Shown here: positions 1 through 6,499 of the stretch, piece by piece | How positions within the stretch are numbered: position 1 is the first letter of the stretch | How the letters are laid out: each line of letters starts with the position of its first letter | Virus record (IMG/VR): IMGVR_UViG_3300027806_000564 | Location: 1 to 24,133 of that record | Reading direction: 5' to 3' (one strand) | DNA: 24,133 bases | Source of the DNA: a virus | The notes under the pieces: model-generated | The model's database searches: none | What the model saw: the letters and a program-made list of their open reading frames with translations, nothing else | Told to the model about the DNA's origin: nothing | Made by a program: the position numbers and the translations under genes

Positions 1-1
1 C

Positions 2-697
2 CGTTCCATAATTAGCCAGCTATGGAGCGATCCGAAGCTAAATGAAATGCTATCCAAATTCAATGCTGGTGCCGGTCAGGACGACCTCAAATCAGAACTA
101 TTTGCCGTCTTATGTGAAAAGGACAATGACTTCATTTGCGACCTTTGGTCAAAGAATCAGCTTTTATTCTATTGCACAGGCATAGTTCAAAGGATGATTT
201 TTCAGCCGGGTAATCGCTTCCATCGACGCTACCGGACACAATCATATGAATTTACCGAAGCTATCCTGAATACGACAGATGAAGAGTACAATGCCGACAA
301 AGAAAAGAAACTGCAAGATCTCGAATCAGCTATGGATAAAGATTTGCATTGGGTTGAGAATGCTATGGTTAAGCTCCATCAGGATTTGGGAAGCATGGAA
401 AAGATTAGCAAAGTCACGAAAATAAGTTTCAATCAAGTAGATCGTATTTATAAAAAAGCAAAGGAAAAATTAAGGACTTCGCTTTCGGGTAAGCTTATGG
501 GTAATTATATTGTAGTCACAGGGGAATTCGTTTTGGACATTCCACAAGATGTCACACCTGACAATATTAACGACATACTGGATGAAACTTTGGATTACAT
601 GAAGATGCGATTAGAAGGCCGCATGATACCTTCCAAAGAAAAGACCAACGGATACATCAAAGATATCAAACCACTAAAAGCCAAAAAGATAATATGA
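2..697 (+). CDS. Sigma-factor-like HTH DNA-binding protein, 5' partial
   Basis: The first ATG in this frame is at 47, but the frame stays open without a stop to base 2, and the extra residues read as ordinary protein. The true start is therefore probably outside the window. The N-terminal part (acidic start, then an aromatic/basic stretch near FHRRYR) resembles region 2 of phage sigma-like proteins. Around residues 105-145 from Met47, the segment ISKVTKISFNQVDRIYKKAK looks like a helix-turn-helix similar to sigma region 4. The likely role is transcription of phage genes or another DNA-binding task placed before the packaging genes. The last four bases overlap the next start (ATGA). The domain call rests on pattern recognition only; a terminase-associated DNA-binding protein is an alternative. 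Confidence 0.6.
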   Translation, partial: RSIISQLWSDPKLNEMLSKFNAGAGQDDLKSELFAVLCEKDNDFICDLWSKNQLLFYCTGIVQRMIFQPGNRFHRRYRTQSYEFTEAILNTTDEEYNADKEKKLQDLESAMDKDLHWVENAMVKLHQDLGSMEKISKVTKISFNQVDRIYKKAKEKLRTSLSGKLMGNYIVVTGEFVLDIPQDVTPDNINDILDETLDYMKMRLEGRMIPSKEKTNGYIKDIKPLKAKKII

Positions 698-924
698 TTC
701 TACTTATCCCGATAACTGCCATCCTTTGCGCATGGATATGGATGGATGTGTGGCGAATGCCTGAAAGGTATCTGTGGCTTAATAGAAAGCCATTTAATTG
801 CCCTATGTGTTTATCGATGTGGCTAAGTTTACTTTTGTATCTTTGCCCTTTATTCATACAGCAAATCTTATTCGTAACCACAACAGCAGCAGCATTAGGA
901 GCATGGGCAGATCAAAAAAGATAG
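694..924 (+). CDS. Small membrane protein with CPxC motif (DUF1360-like)
   Basis: This 76-residue protein starts with a hydrophobic helix (residues 1-18) and has a second hydrophobic segment at about 43-70, so it is probably an inner-membrane protein. Between them sits FNCPMCLSMW, a Cys-Pro-x-Cys motif followed by Trp, which resembles the DUF1360 family of small membrane proteins. The start overlaps the preceding stop as ATGA, and the 3' end overlaps the next gene by 22 bases, so it is translationally coupled. The two cysteines could bind metal or form a disulphide, which is inference. Function is unknown, and it is too far from the lysis genes to be called a holin on position. Confidence 0.6.
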   Translation: MILLIPITAILCAWIWMDVWRMPERYLWLNRKPFNCPMCLSMWLSLLLYLCPLFIQQILFVTTTAAALGAWADQKR

Positions 925-1169
925 TAACATTAGAAACCAATATCCCCGAAATTAGTCAGTACGCTAAAAATCGGGCAAAGTTTATGGAATTGGAACAGCA
1001 TTGGTCATCAGTCAGGATAGGATATTTAAAGAGCTTAGACGCTGAAATAAAGATGCAGATTGAAACAATATACAAAGAAGAACTTGATCCTAAATGGTTA
1101 CCGAACAAATACTGCACAGGATGCTATTTTAACGCGGTCAAAGATTTAATACTACATTTTTTCTTATGA
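903..1169 (+). CDS. Small conserved-looking protein with CxxC near C-terminus
   Basis: The frame is open from 798, but the ATG at 903 (MGRSKKIVTL) is the better start. It gives an 88-residue protein with a short overlap with the gene upstream, whereas starting at 798 would add 35 residues that only mirror that gene in another frame. The protein is mostly helical and charged, and ends with a KYCTGCYFNAV motif (CxxC) and a hydrophobic tail. It overlaps the following acyltransferase start by ATGA. The CxxC may hold zinc, which is inference. I do not recognise a named family; its position suggests co-expression with the packaging genes. Confidence 0.6.
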   Translation: MGRSKKIVTLETNIPEISQYAKNRAKFMELEQHWSSVRIGYLKSLDAEIKMQIETIYKEELDPKWLPNKYCTGCYFNAVKDLILHFFL

Positions 1170-1663
1170 GTTATATCCACGAAACTGCCATTATTTACCC
1201 AAACGTCATTATTGAAGACGACGTACATATCGGGCCATATTGCGTTATAGGTGGTGAGCCAGACTGGAAAGGGAGAGAGAATGACAGCAAAGGAGTAATA
1301 ATAAGATCAGGGACAAGACTTACTGGATTTGTTACAATAGATAGTGGTGCAGAAGGTGTAACATATATCGGCCAGAATTGTTACATCATGAAGTATACAT
1401 ACATAGCTCATGATGTTACCCTAAAAGATAACGTGACCATATCGGCCGGTGTCAGCATTGGCGGATTATGTACAATAGGCGAAGGGACTAATATTGGCAT
1501 GAATGCAGCTATCCATCAAAAAGCAAAAGTACCGCAAGGGTGCATGATCGGGATGGGTGCTGTGGTAACAAAGAAAACGGAATTAAAAGAGAATTGTAAA
1601 TATGCCGGCGTGCCTGCAAAATTCATAGGATACAATGACAGGAATCATATATCTAAATTATAA
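1166..1663 (+). CDS. Left-handed beta-helix (hexapeptide-repeat) acyltransferase
   Basis: The 165-residue protein is built of hexapeptide repeats from the first residues (IYPNVIIEDDVHIGPYCVIG) through residue 155, the signature of the left-handed beta-helix acyltransferases such as LpxA, LpxD and sugar O-acetyltransferases. The ending VPAKFIGY is typical of hexapeptide acetyltransferases (xGVPAK). These enzymes work as trimers and move an acetyl or acyl group from CoA or ACP to a sugar. His residues at HQKAK and in AHDV could be catalytic, but the exact one cannot be fixed here. It overlaps by 29 bases the glycosyltransferase that follows, which suggests that the two modify the same glycan. 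Substrate unknown. Confidence 0.85.
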   Translation: MSYIHETAIIYPNVIIEDDVHIGPYCVIGGEPDWKGRENDSKGVIIRSGTRLTGFVTIDSGAEGVTYIGQNCYIMKYTYIAHDVTLKDNVTISAGVSIGGLCTIGEGTNIGMNAAIHQKAKVPQGCMIGMGAVVTKKTELKENCKYAGVPAKFIGYNDRNHISKL

Positions 1664-2309
1664 ACGCAAAGAGCATTCAGATCGGGCATTACAATCAATA
1701 AAGCAAGGTCAGGCAGATGCCGAGATACTTGAGGTTGAAATGTTTGGTATTGCAGCCGCTATAAATTACGGACTGAAATACTTCTTTGAAGATAATGGCT
1801 TCGACTATGTTGCCATCTGTGCAAACGACATCATAATGCCTCCGGGATGGCTTAACAAAATGATTAATGATGCTGAAATAATTACAAACACCGGACTATC
1901 TGCCATTCATTGCGTGGAAGGTTTACCCGATGAACAAACAATAAACGGGATTAAATGTCATCCATCATGGGGTGTATTTGGTAATGCTTTACTGACAAAG
2001 CAAGCATTCGATAAGGTCGGCTATTTTAACACCGATCACGATCCATATGGGATGCAGGATAGCGATTATTGTTACCGATTACATAAAGCAGGATTTGTAA
2101 ATTATTACATATCAGCATTAAAAGCTGAACATATCGGCGGTGATGTCGGAACGGGAACGGATTACCGATTAATGAAAGATGAAGGGTTAAGCAAGGCTGG
2201 TAATACTTATGGCAAATGGCTGAAAGTTTACGATTCGGGGAAGGTCTATCTTCCGTATTTACAAGAGAATTACATAATCCAAATGAATCAAATGTATGGG
2301 GAGGTATAA
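1635..2309 (+). CDS. GT-A/GT2-like glycosyltransferase
   Basis: The 224-residue protein has a GT2-like opening (GIIYLNYKR) and then a central ANDIIMPPGW segment where GT-A enzymes keep their nucleotide-sugar/metal DxD-type motif. A later DPYGMQDSDYCYRLHKAG segment matches the acceptor-side (Q/E)DxDxxxR region of GT2 enzymes. It lacks membrane segments, so it is probably cytosolic. It overlaps both the acyltransferase upstream and the small terminase gene downstream (ATG at 2296), indicating one operon. Likely role: adding a sugar to a phage or host surface structure. The donor sugar and acceptor cannot be read from sequence. It is somewhat short for the family, consistent with a catalytic domain alone. 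Confidence 0.75.
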   Translation: MTGIIYLNYKRKEHSDRALQSIKQGQADAEILEVEMFGIAAAINYGLKYFFEDNGFDYVAICANDIIMPPGWLNKMINDAEIITNTGLSAIHCVEGLPDEQTINGIKCHPSWGVFGNALLTKQAFDKVGYFNTDHDPYGMQDSDYCYRLHKAGFVNYYISALKAEHIGGDVGTGTDYRLMKDEGLSKAGNTYGKWLKVYDSGKVYLPYLQENYIIQMNQMYGEV

Positions 2310-2724
2310 ATTAATAGAATCACCGGAAAAGATGTGGGAGCTGTTTGTAGCTTATAAAGAAAGCGCAAAAAGTAAACCTATATTAGTGCAGGACTTTGTA
2401 GGTAAAGACGGGATGGAAGTTAGAAGAGAAAGGGAAAGGCCTCTTACAATGGAAGGGTTTGAATGTTATGTTTGGGATCAGGAAATAGTAGAAGGTGTTG
2501 AGCAATATTTTAGCAATAGAGATGGAAGATATGCAGATTTTGTAGGTATCTGTTCACGTATTAGAAGGGAAATAAGGCAGGATCAGATAAGCGGTGGCAT
2601 GGCAGGTATTTACAATCCATCCATAACACAAAGATTGAATGGGTTAGTAGAAAAGACCGATGCAAAGACAGAAGGCATCCAAAAGATAACAATTGAGCGC
2701 GTCACAAAAAATACAGATCAATAA
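2296..2724 (+). CDS. terS: Terminase small subunit (DNA-packaging gp3-like)
   Basis: This 142-residue protein lies directly before the large terminase and overlaps it by 32 bases, the usual place for the small subunit, which recognises phage DNA and regulates packaging. The N-terminal half has the pattern of gp3-like packaging proteins: ESPEKMWELFVAYK near residue 8, PLTMEGFECYVW near 49, and a mid region with YADFVGICSRIRREIRQDQ. The later GIYNPSITQRLNGL segment is also typical. The 3' end contains the ribosome-binding region of the next gene. The family call is from memory of sequence patterns; the positional evidence is strong. Confidence 0.8.
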   Translation: MGRYKLIESPEKMWELFVAYKESAKSKPILVQDFVGKDGMEVRRERERPLTMEGFECYVWDQEIVEGVEQYFSNRDGRYADFVGICSRIRREIRQDQISGGMAGIYNPSITQRLNGLVEKTDAKTEGIQKITIERVTKNTDQ

Positions 2725-3871
2725 CGAACATTCCGGGCAGCTAAAGGTACTTTCCGAAGCTAAGAGATTTAATGTATTGGATTGTGGTAGAAGGTGGGGG
2801 AAGTCTGCTTTGGCGGTTAACCTACTTTGTGAGCCGGCATTAGATGGCCATCCGGTCGCCTATTTTGCTCCATTTTATAAACTACTCGAAGGGACGTATA
2901 AAGAGTTATATTCGGTCTTAAATACAGTTACAATAAAAAAGCATGAGAATCAGTTTATTGAGCTTGTAACAGGCGGATCGATTGAGTTCTGGTCACTTGA
3001 GAATCCATTGGCAGGCCGTTCACGAAAATACAAGGTGGCCATAATAGATGAAGCGGCATTTAATCGAAACCTATGGCAGTCATGGACAGAGGCAATAAGG
3101 CCGACATTAACCGACCTGAAAGGTAGCGCGTGGTTTATGTCAACGCCAAAGGGTAAGAATGATTTCTACAAGCTATGGATGCGAGGACAGACGGGTGAGC
3201 CGGACTGGATGTCATGGCAGATGCCGACCATTACAAACCCGTTTATCGATCCGGCAGAGATAGAAGCAGCAAGGCGCGACCTTCCTGATCTTGCATTTAA
3301 ACAGGAATACCTTGCAGAGTTTAATGATAATGTCGCTAATCCTTTCGGATTAGATTACATCCGGATATGTACGGGAAGAATATCCAATGAGCCGGCCGTC
3401 TGCTTCGGGATTGACCTTGCAAAGTCGTTTGACTGGACCGTCATAATAGGGTTAGATAAGTTCGGCAATGTTTGTCATTTTGATAGGTTTCAAAGGCCCT
3501 GGAACGAGACGAAAGAGATTATCAGGCGATTGCCGAGGGGAGCGATAAAGATAGATAGTACAGGTGTAGGCGATCCGATAACGGAGGACATCCAACGTGA
3601 GCGTGGTGATGTGCATTCTTTTAAGTACACATCGACATCAAAACAACAACTTATGGAAGGGTTAGCGGCTGCCATCCATCAAAGGCGCGTGATCTTCCCT
3701 GATGGGGTTATAAAGTCCGAATTAGAAAGCTTTGAATATCAAATGACAGGAACGGGTGTAAAATATACTGCACCTCCCGGACTGCATGATGATTGCGTAA
3801 ATGCTTTGGCATTGGCGTGGGCCATGTACGTACAGGACAACGGGGGGCATGTTAAATATTCTTTTTTATGA
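2693..3871 (+). CDS. terL: Terminase large subunit (packaging ATPase/nuclease)
   Basis: The 392-residue motor protein translocates DNA into the prohead and cuts it. Walker A is GRRWGKS (residues 32-38) and Walker B is AIIDEA, with D119-E120 as Mg/ATP catalytic acids. STPKG (150-154) fits the coupling motif. The C-terminal RNase H-fold nuclease shows D241 (GIDLAK), D288 (KIDSTG) and D366/D367 (HDDCVNAL), the expected acidic metal-binding set. The best start is a TTG at 2693, 32 bases inside the small subunit; no ATG fits before the ATPase. Length is slightly short for the family but all motifs are present. It overlaps the next gene by ATGA. Confidence 0.95.
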   Translation: MSASQKIQINNEHSGQLKVLSEAKRFNVLDCGRRWGKSALAVNLLCEPALDGHPVAYFAPFYKLLEGTYKELYSVLNTVTIKKHENQFIELVTGGSIEFWSLENPLAGRSRKYKVAIIDEAAFNRNLWQSWTEAIRPTLTDLKGSAWFMSTPKGKNDFYKLWMRGQTGEPDWMSWQMPTITNPFIDPAEIEAARRDLPDLAFKQEYLAEFNDNVANPFGLDYIRICTGRISNEPAVCFGIDLAKSFDWTVIIGLDKFGNVCHFDRFQRPWNETKEIIRRLPRGAIKIDSTGVGDPITEDIQRERGDVHSFKYTSTSKQQLMEGLAAAIHQRRVIFPDGVIKSELESFEYQMTGTGVKYTAPPGLHDDCVNALALAWAMYVQDNGGHVKYSFL

Positions 3872-4497
3872 ACTGGAACAAAATCACAGTAAAGCAATAT
3901 CAGGATATCTTCCCGATAATTAATGATGACAATTTATCCGATCTTGATAAGCTTGTTAAAATTATCTGCATACTTACCGGATACACGGAAGACTACATCG
4001 ACTCATGGCCGATTGATAAGCTGAATGAGTATAGGCATTTATTTGAGTTTGACCACAAAAAAGAAGCTCGCAAGAGGGTTAAAGTCAATGGCAGATATTA
4101 CCGATTTAACTGGGAGATCAATAAATTAAAGGCGGCAAGATACATTGAGGCCAAAACATTCACGGGTGAAGGACTATTTCAAAACTTACATAAGATTATG
4201 GCATCATGCGTAATCCCGCAAAGGAAGATCGCATTCTTTTACTTTGATAAAAAGTACAATGCAGCGGACCACGACAAATATGCCACTGATTTATTAGATG
4301 CCCCTTTCCCATTTGTTTATAATGCTTGCGTTTTTTTTTGTCAATTATTAATGAAGTGGATCGACGTTACCCTGTCTTATTCGGGGGAACTCAAAGGGAA
4401 GATGACGGAGAGCCAGATAGCAGCATTGAAAGAGTCTTTGCAAGGTATTACGGATGGATTTATAGTACGACCCTTGTCGCAGATCTCGAGCGAATAA
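3868..4497 (+). CDS. Tail assembly chaperone-like protein, zero-frame product
   Basis: The 209-residue product has a helical N-terminus (ITVKQYQDIFPI, then a region spaced like tail-chaperone proteins) and contains a run of nine Ts at 4331-4339, read as Val-Phe-Phe-Cys. Past this run the frame goes on for about 52 residues, while the -1 frame, reached by slipping on T TTT TTT, encodes a longer and more protein-like C-terminus up to 4613. This layout is that of lambda gpG/gpGT: a short product and a frameshifted long product upstream of the tape measure gene. It directly follows terL (ATGA overlap). An error in the T-run would also join the frames, but the short form would still be a normal phage arrangement. 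Confidence 0.6.
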   Translation: MNWNKITVKQYQDIFPIINDDNLSDLDKLVKIICILTGYTEDYIDSWPIDKLNEYRHLFEFDHKKEARKRVKVNGRYYRFNWEINKLKAARYIEAKTFTGEGLFQNLHKIMASCVIPQRKIAFFYFDKKYNAADHDKYATDLLDAPFPFVYNACVFFCQLLMKWIDVTLSYSGELKGKMTESQIAALKESLQGITDGFIVRPLSQISSE

Positions 4498-4613
4498 CAT
4501 TAGATCATGCATTTGAGTTACCTATTTATCAATATTTGAACGGACTGGCATATTGCAAAATGAAAGAGAAATTAGAACGCAAACAATTGGAAGATATGCA
4601 AAAAAAGAAGTAG
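4338..4613 (+). CDS. C-terminal extension of tail chaperone reached by -1 frameshift
   Basis: This 91-residue segment in the -1 frame relative to the preceding gene begins after codon Phe157 of that gene and would give a 248-residue fusion. The features YYGWIYSTTLVADLERIT, then LPIYQYLNGLAYCKMKEKL, are typical of tail-chaperone C-terminal domains, which recruit the tape measure protein and tube. A TTG at 4326 could start it alone, but there is no good initiation context and it lies inside the T-run region, so translational fusion is preferred. A strong terminator follows within 40 bases. A conserved stimulatory RNA structure is not clear: a weak imperfect hairpin (4366-4390) lies about 27 bases downstream, farther than usual. 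Confidence 0.6.
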   Translation: MSIINEVDRRYPVLFGGTQREDDGEPDSSIERVFARYYGWIYSTTLVADLERITLDHAFELPIYQYLNGLAYCKMKEKLERKQLEDMQKKK

Positions 4614-4650
4614 ATTTGTCGTTTCATAGCAAGCATAGGTTTAGGTTTCC

Positions 4651-4686
4651 CCCCTGATCTTTTTAGATTAGGGGTTTTTTGTTTTT
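4651..4686 (+). terminator. Rho-independent terminator after packaging/chaperone genes
   Basis: A ten-base-pair stem (4651-4660 with 4665-4674, one G-U pair) encloses a four-base TTTT loop and is followed by a T-rich tract. It separates the packaging block from the tail block. Confidence 0.9.
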
Positions 4687-4703
4687 ATTGTATTTATGAA
4701 GGT

Positions 4704-5381
4704 ATGGCATTATCAATAGCACAAGCGCAAGCAGCATTCCTCAAAGATGGTGGTCCTGTGGGGGGGACTTTAAGGGGGCAGCCTAATGAGCTATCTGATA
4801 TTGAAAAAATGATGTCGGACTATATTACTAAGTTTTTAAATGCTGCCTCCGATAATCTAAATAAGAATCAATCGGTTACAACAGGTAACCTGTTGGATAG
4901 TTTAAACTTTAATATTGAATCTACAAAGGCCGGATATACCATAAACTTTACGGCCTTAGATTATTATAAGTTTGTAGATAAAGGGGTTAGGGGTGCAGGT
5001 GCAAGCCTTAAGAATAACACATCGCCCTATAAATTCAAATTCATAACACCTTCAAAAAGTCATATAGCGGCTATTGAAAAGTGGCTAACTAAAAATAATT
5101 TAACGGCTACGGCAAGGGATGTGAACAAATACGGAAGAACGGGAAGGGAGCGTAAAGCGACTGACCCGGCCGAAGCTAAGCAGTCATTGGCGTATATTAT
5201 TGCCAAAAGTATAAAGCGCAACGGATTGAAAGCGACTAACTTCTGGACCGATGCCTTCGATGATACATTTAAAGATTTCGGAGTAAAAATGAGTGAGGCA
5301 TTAGGTAAAACAATAACTGTTAACCTGCAGCAAATGGCCTCAGAAGTTCAAAGTAAAAAAGGATCAAAAATACCACGATAA
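4704..5381 (+). CDS. HK97 gp10-like head-tail/tail completion protein
   Basis: The 225-residue protein follows the gp10-like layout. An N-terminal helical segment is followed by [20 protein letters not shown], which resembles the 'GxLxxSI' entry, and by [12 protein letters not shown], the counterpart of the 'YAxyvExGT' strand of gp10 proteins. The C-terminal half is helical and basic ([16 protein letters not shown], then [12 protein letters not shown]). Gp10-like proteins sit at the head-tail joint or end of the tail tube. It starts after the terminator and its stop overlaps the next start by one base, so it is the first gene of the tail operon. The inserted basic loop near residue 150 is longer than I expect for the family. 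Confidence 0.65.
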   Translation: MALSIAQAQAAFLKDGGPVGGTLRGQPNELSDIEKMMSDYITKFLNAASDNLNKNQSVTTGNLLDSLNFNIESTKAGYTINFTALDYYKFVDKGVRGAGASLKNNTSPYKFKFITPSKSHIAAIEKWLTKNNLTATARDVNKYGRTGRERKATDPAEAKQSLAYIIAKSIKRNGLKATNFWTDAFDDTFKDFGVKMSEALGKTITVNLQQMASEVQSKKGSKIPR

Positions 5382-6499
5382 TGGGAATAACAATACATCA
5401 ATCGCCTACGGGATTCGCATCAGCGCATGAAGAGGTGTGGCACGTAGTCGAAAGTACAGATAAGAACATCACCGGCTTTCAATATGTCTATGACATTTAC
5501 AAGGGTGCTGAATTACTGACAAGGGTAAAAAATTCACCTTTGGGCGCAAGTAAGTTGGGTGTATTGGATGTCGGCAATATTGTCAGGTCGGCATTGGATT
5601 CTTATAACTTCCCTGCTTTCAATCTGGCTGCATTTACGAACGAGGTGACATTAGGGGCGGATGTATTCTTTACTGACTATGATGTAAGATATGGCCAGGT
5701 GAGTGGTGTGGGTGAGGTTAGCGGTAACTTGGCATCCGGAACATATCGCGTGTATAATAATTACAAGAGGTCAAAATGGGATAATGCGACAAGTGAAATA
5801 TCGGCAGATGCATTCTTAACTAACAGACCATCGGGAAGCACATACTATCCCGGTGAGCCGATTGTTGCAAGCGTTTATGTGGGCAGTGAAGACAGGTCGA
5901 GATTGCTTACTACAAGCTACGGCAATGCCGGCAAATATTATAACACATCGGGCCAATACAATCTGGGATATACTTTTGGGATATTGCCTGTGAGCGGTAC
6001 TATTACATTTGATTTGCAGGATGAAAATGATGATGTAATTGATACGATTACATTTAGGCAAAAGTGCGCTAAATACGAAACGCATACTTTGATTTTCTTG
6101 AATGCTTATGGTGCTTATGATTCCTTTACGTTCGTACATGGTAAGCTCATGATGTCAAATGAGAAAAAGAAGTTCGAGCAGATGCGCTGGGGATTGTCGG
6201 GTAATAGTATGGTTGAAAAGTCAGGATCGGTTTATAATGAAAGCATGAAGACGTATGCGGTTAAATACAAAGAGCGCATGATGCTGACAAGCGATATTTT
6301 AAGCACAGGCGAATATAACTGGTTATCGGAACTTATCAATAGTCCGCAAGTCTATTACTATTCTACGGAGAATGCTGAATATTACCCGGTACAGATTACA
6401 GATACTGATTATGAGTTTAAAGATGATAAGATCAATAAGACAGATACATTAAGCGTGACCATTGAATTTAGCACGCCACAAAACACACAATACCGATGA
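5381..6499 (+). CDS. Tail structural protein (unassigned, tail operon)
   Basis: The 372-residue protein is beta-rich with frequent Gly, Tyr and Asn, without membrane segments or coiled coil. It looks like a virion structural protein: repeated aromatic strands such as SGTYRVYNNYKRSKW and GTITFDLQDENDDVID, and a compact C-terminal domain (residues 260-372) ending TLSVTIEFSTPQNTQYR. It is joined to both neighbours by overlaps (one base upstream, ATGA downstream), so it belongs with the tail operon. In tailed phages a gene at this position could form the distal tail or tail tip. I do not recognise a named family; the tail role is inferred from context. Confidence 0.6.
   Translation: MGITIHQSPTGFASAHEEVWHVVESTDKNITGFQYVYDIYKGAELLTRVKNSPLGASKLGVLDVGNIVRSALDSYNFPAFNLAAFTNEVTLGADVFFTDYDVRYGQVSGVGEVSGNLASGTYRVYNNYKRSKWDNATSEISADAFLTNRPSGSTYYPGEPIVASVYVGSEDRSRLLTTSYGNAGKYYNTSGQYNLGYTFGILPVSGTITFDLQDENDDVIDTITFRQKCAKYETHTLIFLNAYGAYDSFTFVHGKLMMSNEKKKFEQMRWGLSGNSMVEKSGSVYNESMKTYAVKYKERMMLTSDILSTGEYNWLSELINSPQVYYYSTENAEYYPVQITDTDYEFKDDKINKTDTLSVTIEFSTPQNTQYR

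Noticed and set aside
798-902. Upstream start at 798 for the CxxC protein
   Set aside because: The extra 35 residues overlap the membrane-protein gene in another frame; ATG 903 gives a small overlap and a clean N-terminus.
4615-4703. Promoter between the terminator and the gp10-like gene
   Set aside because: The T-rich gap resembles Bacteroidetes promoter elements in places, but no clear -33/-7 pair could be fixed.
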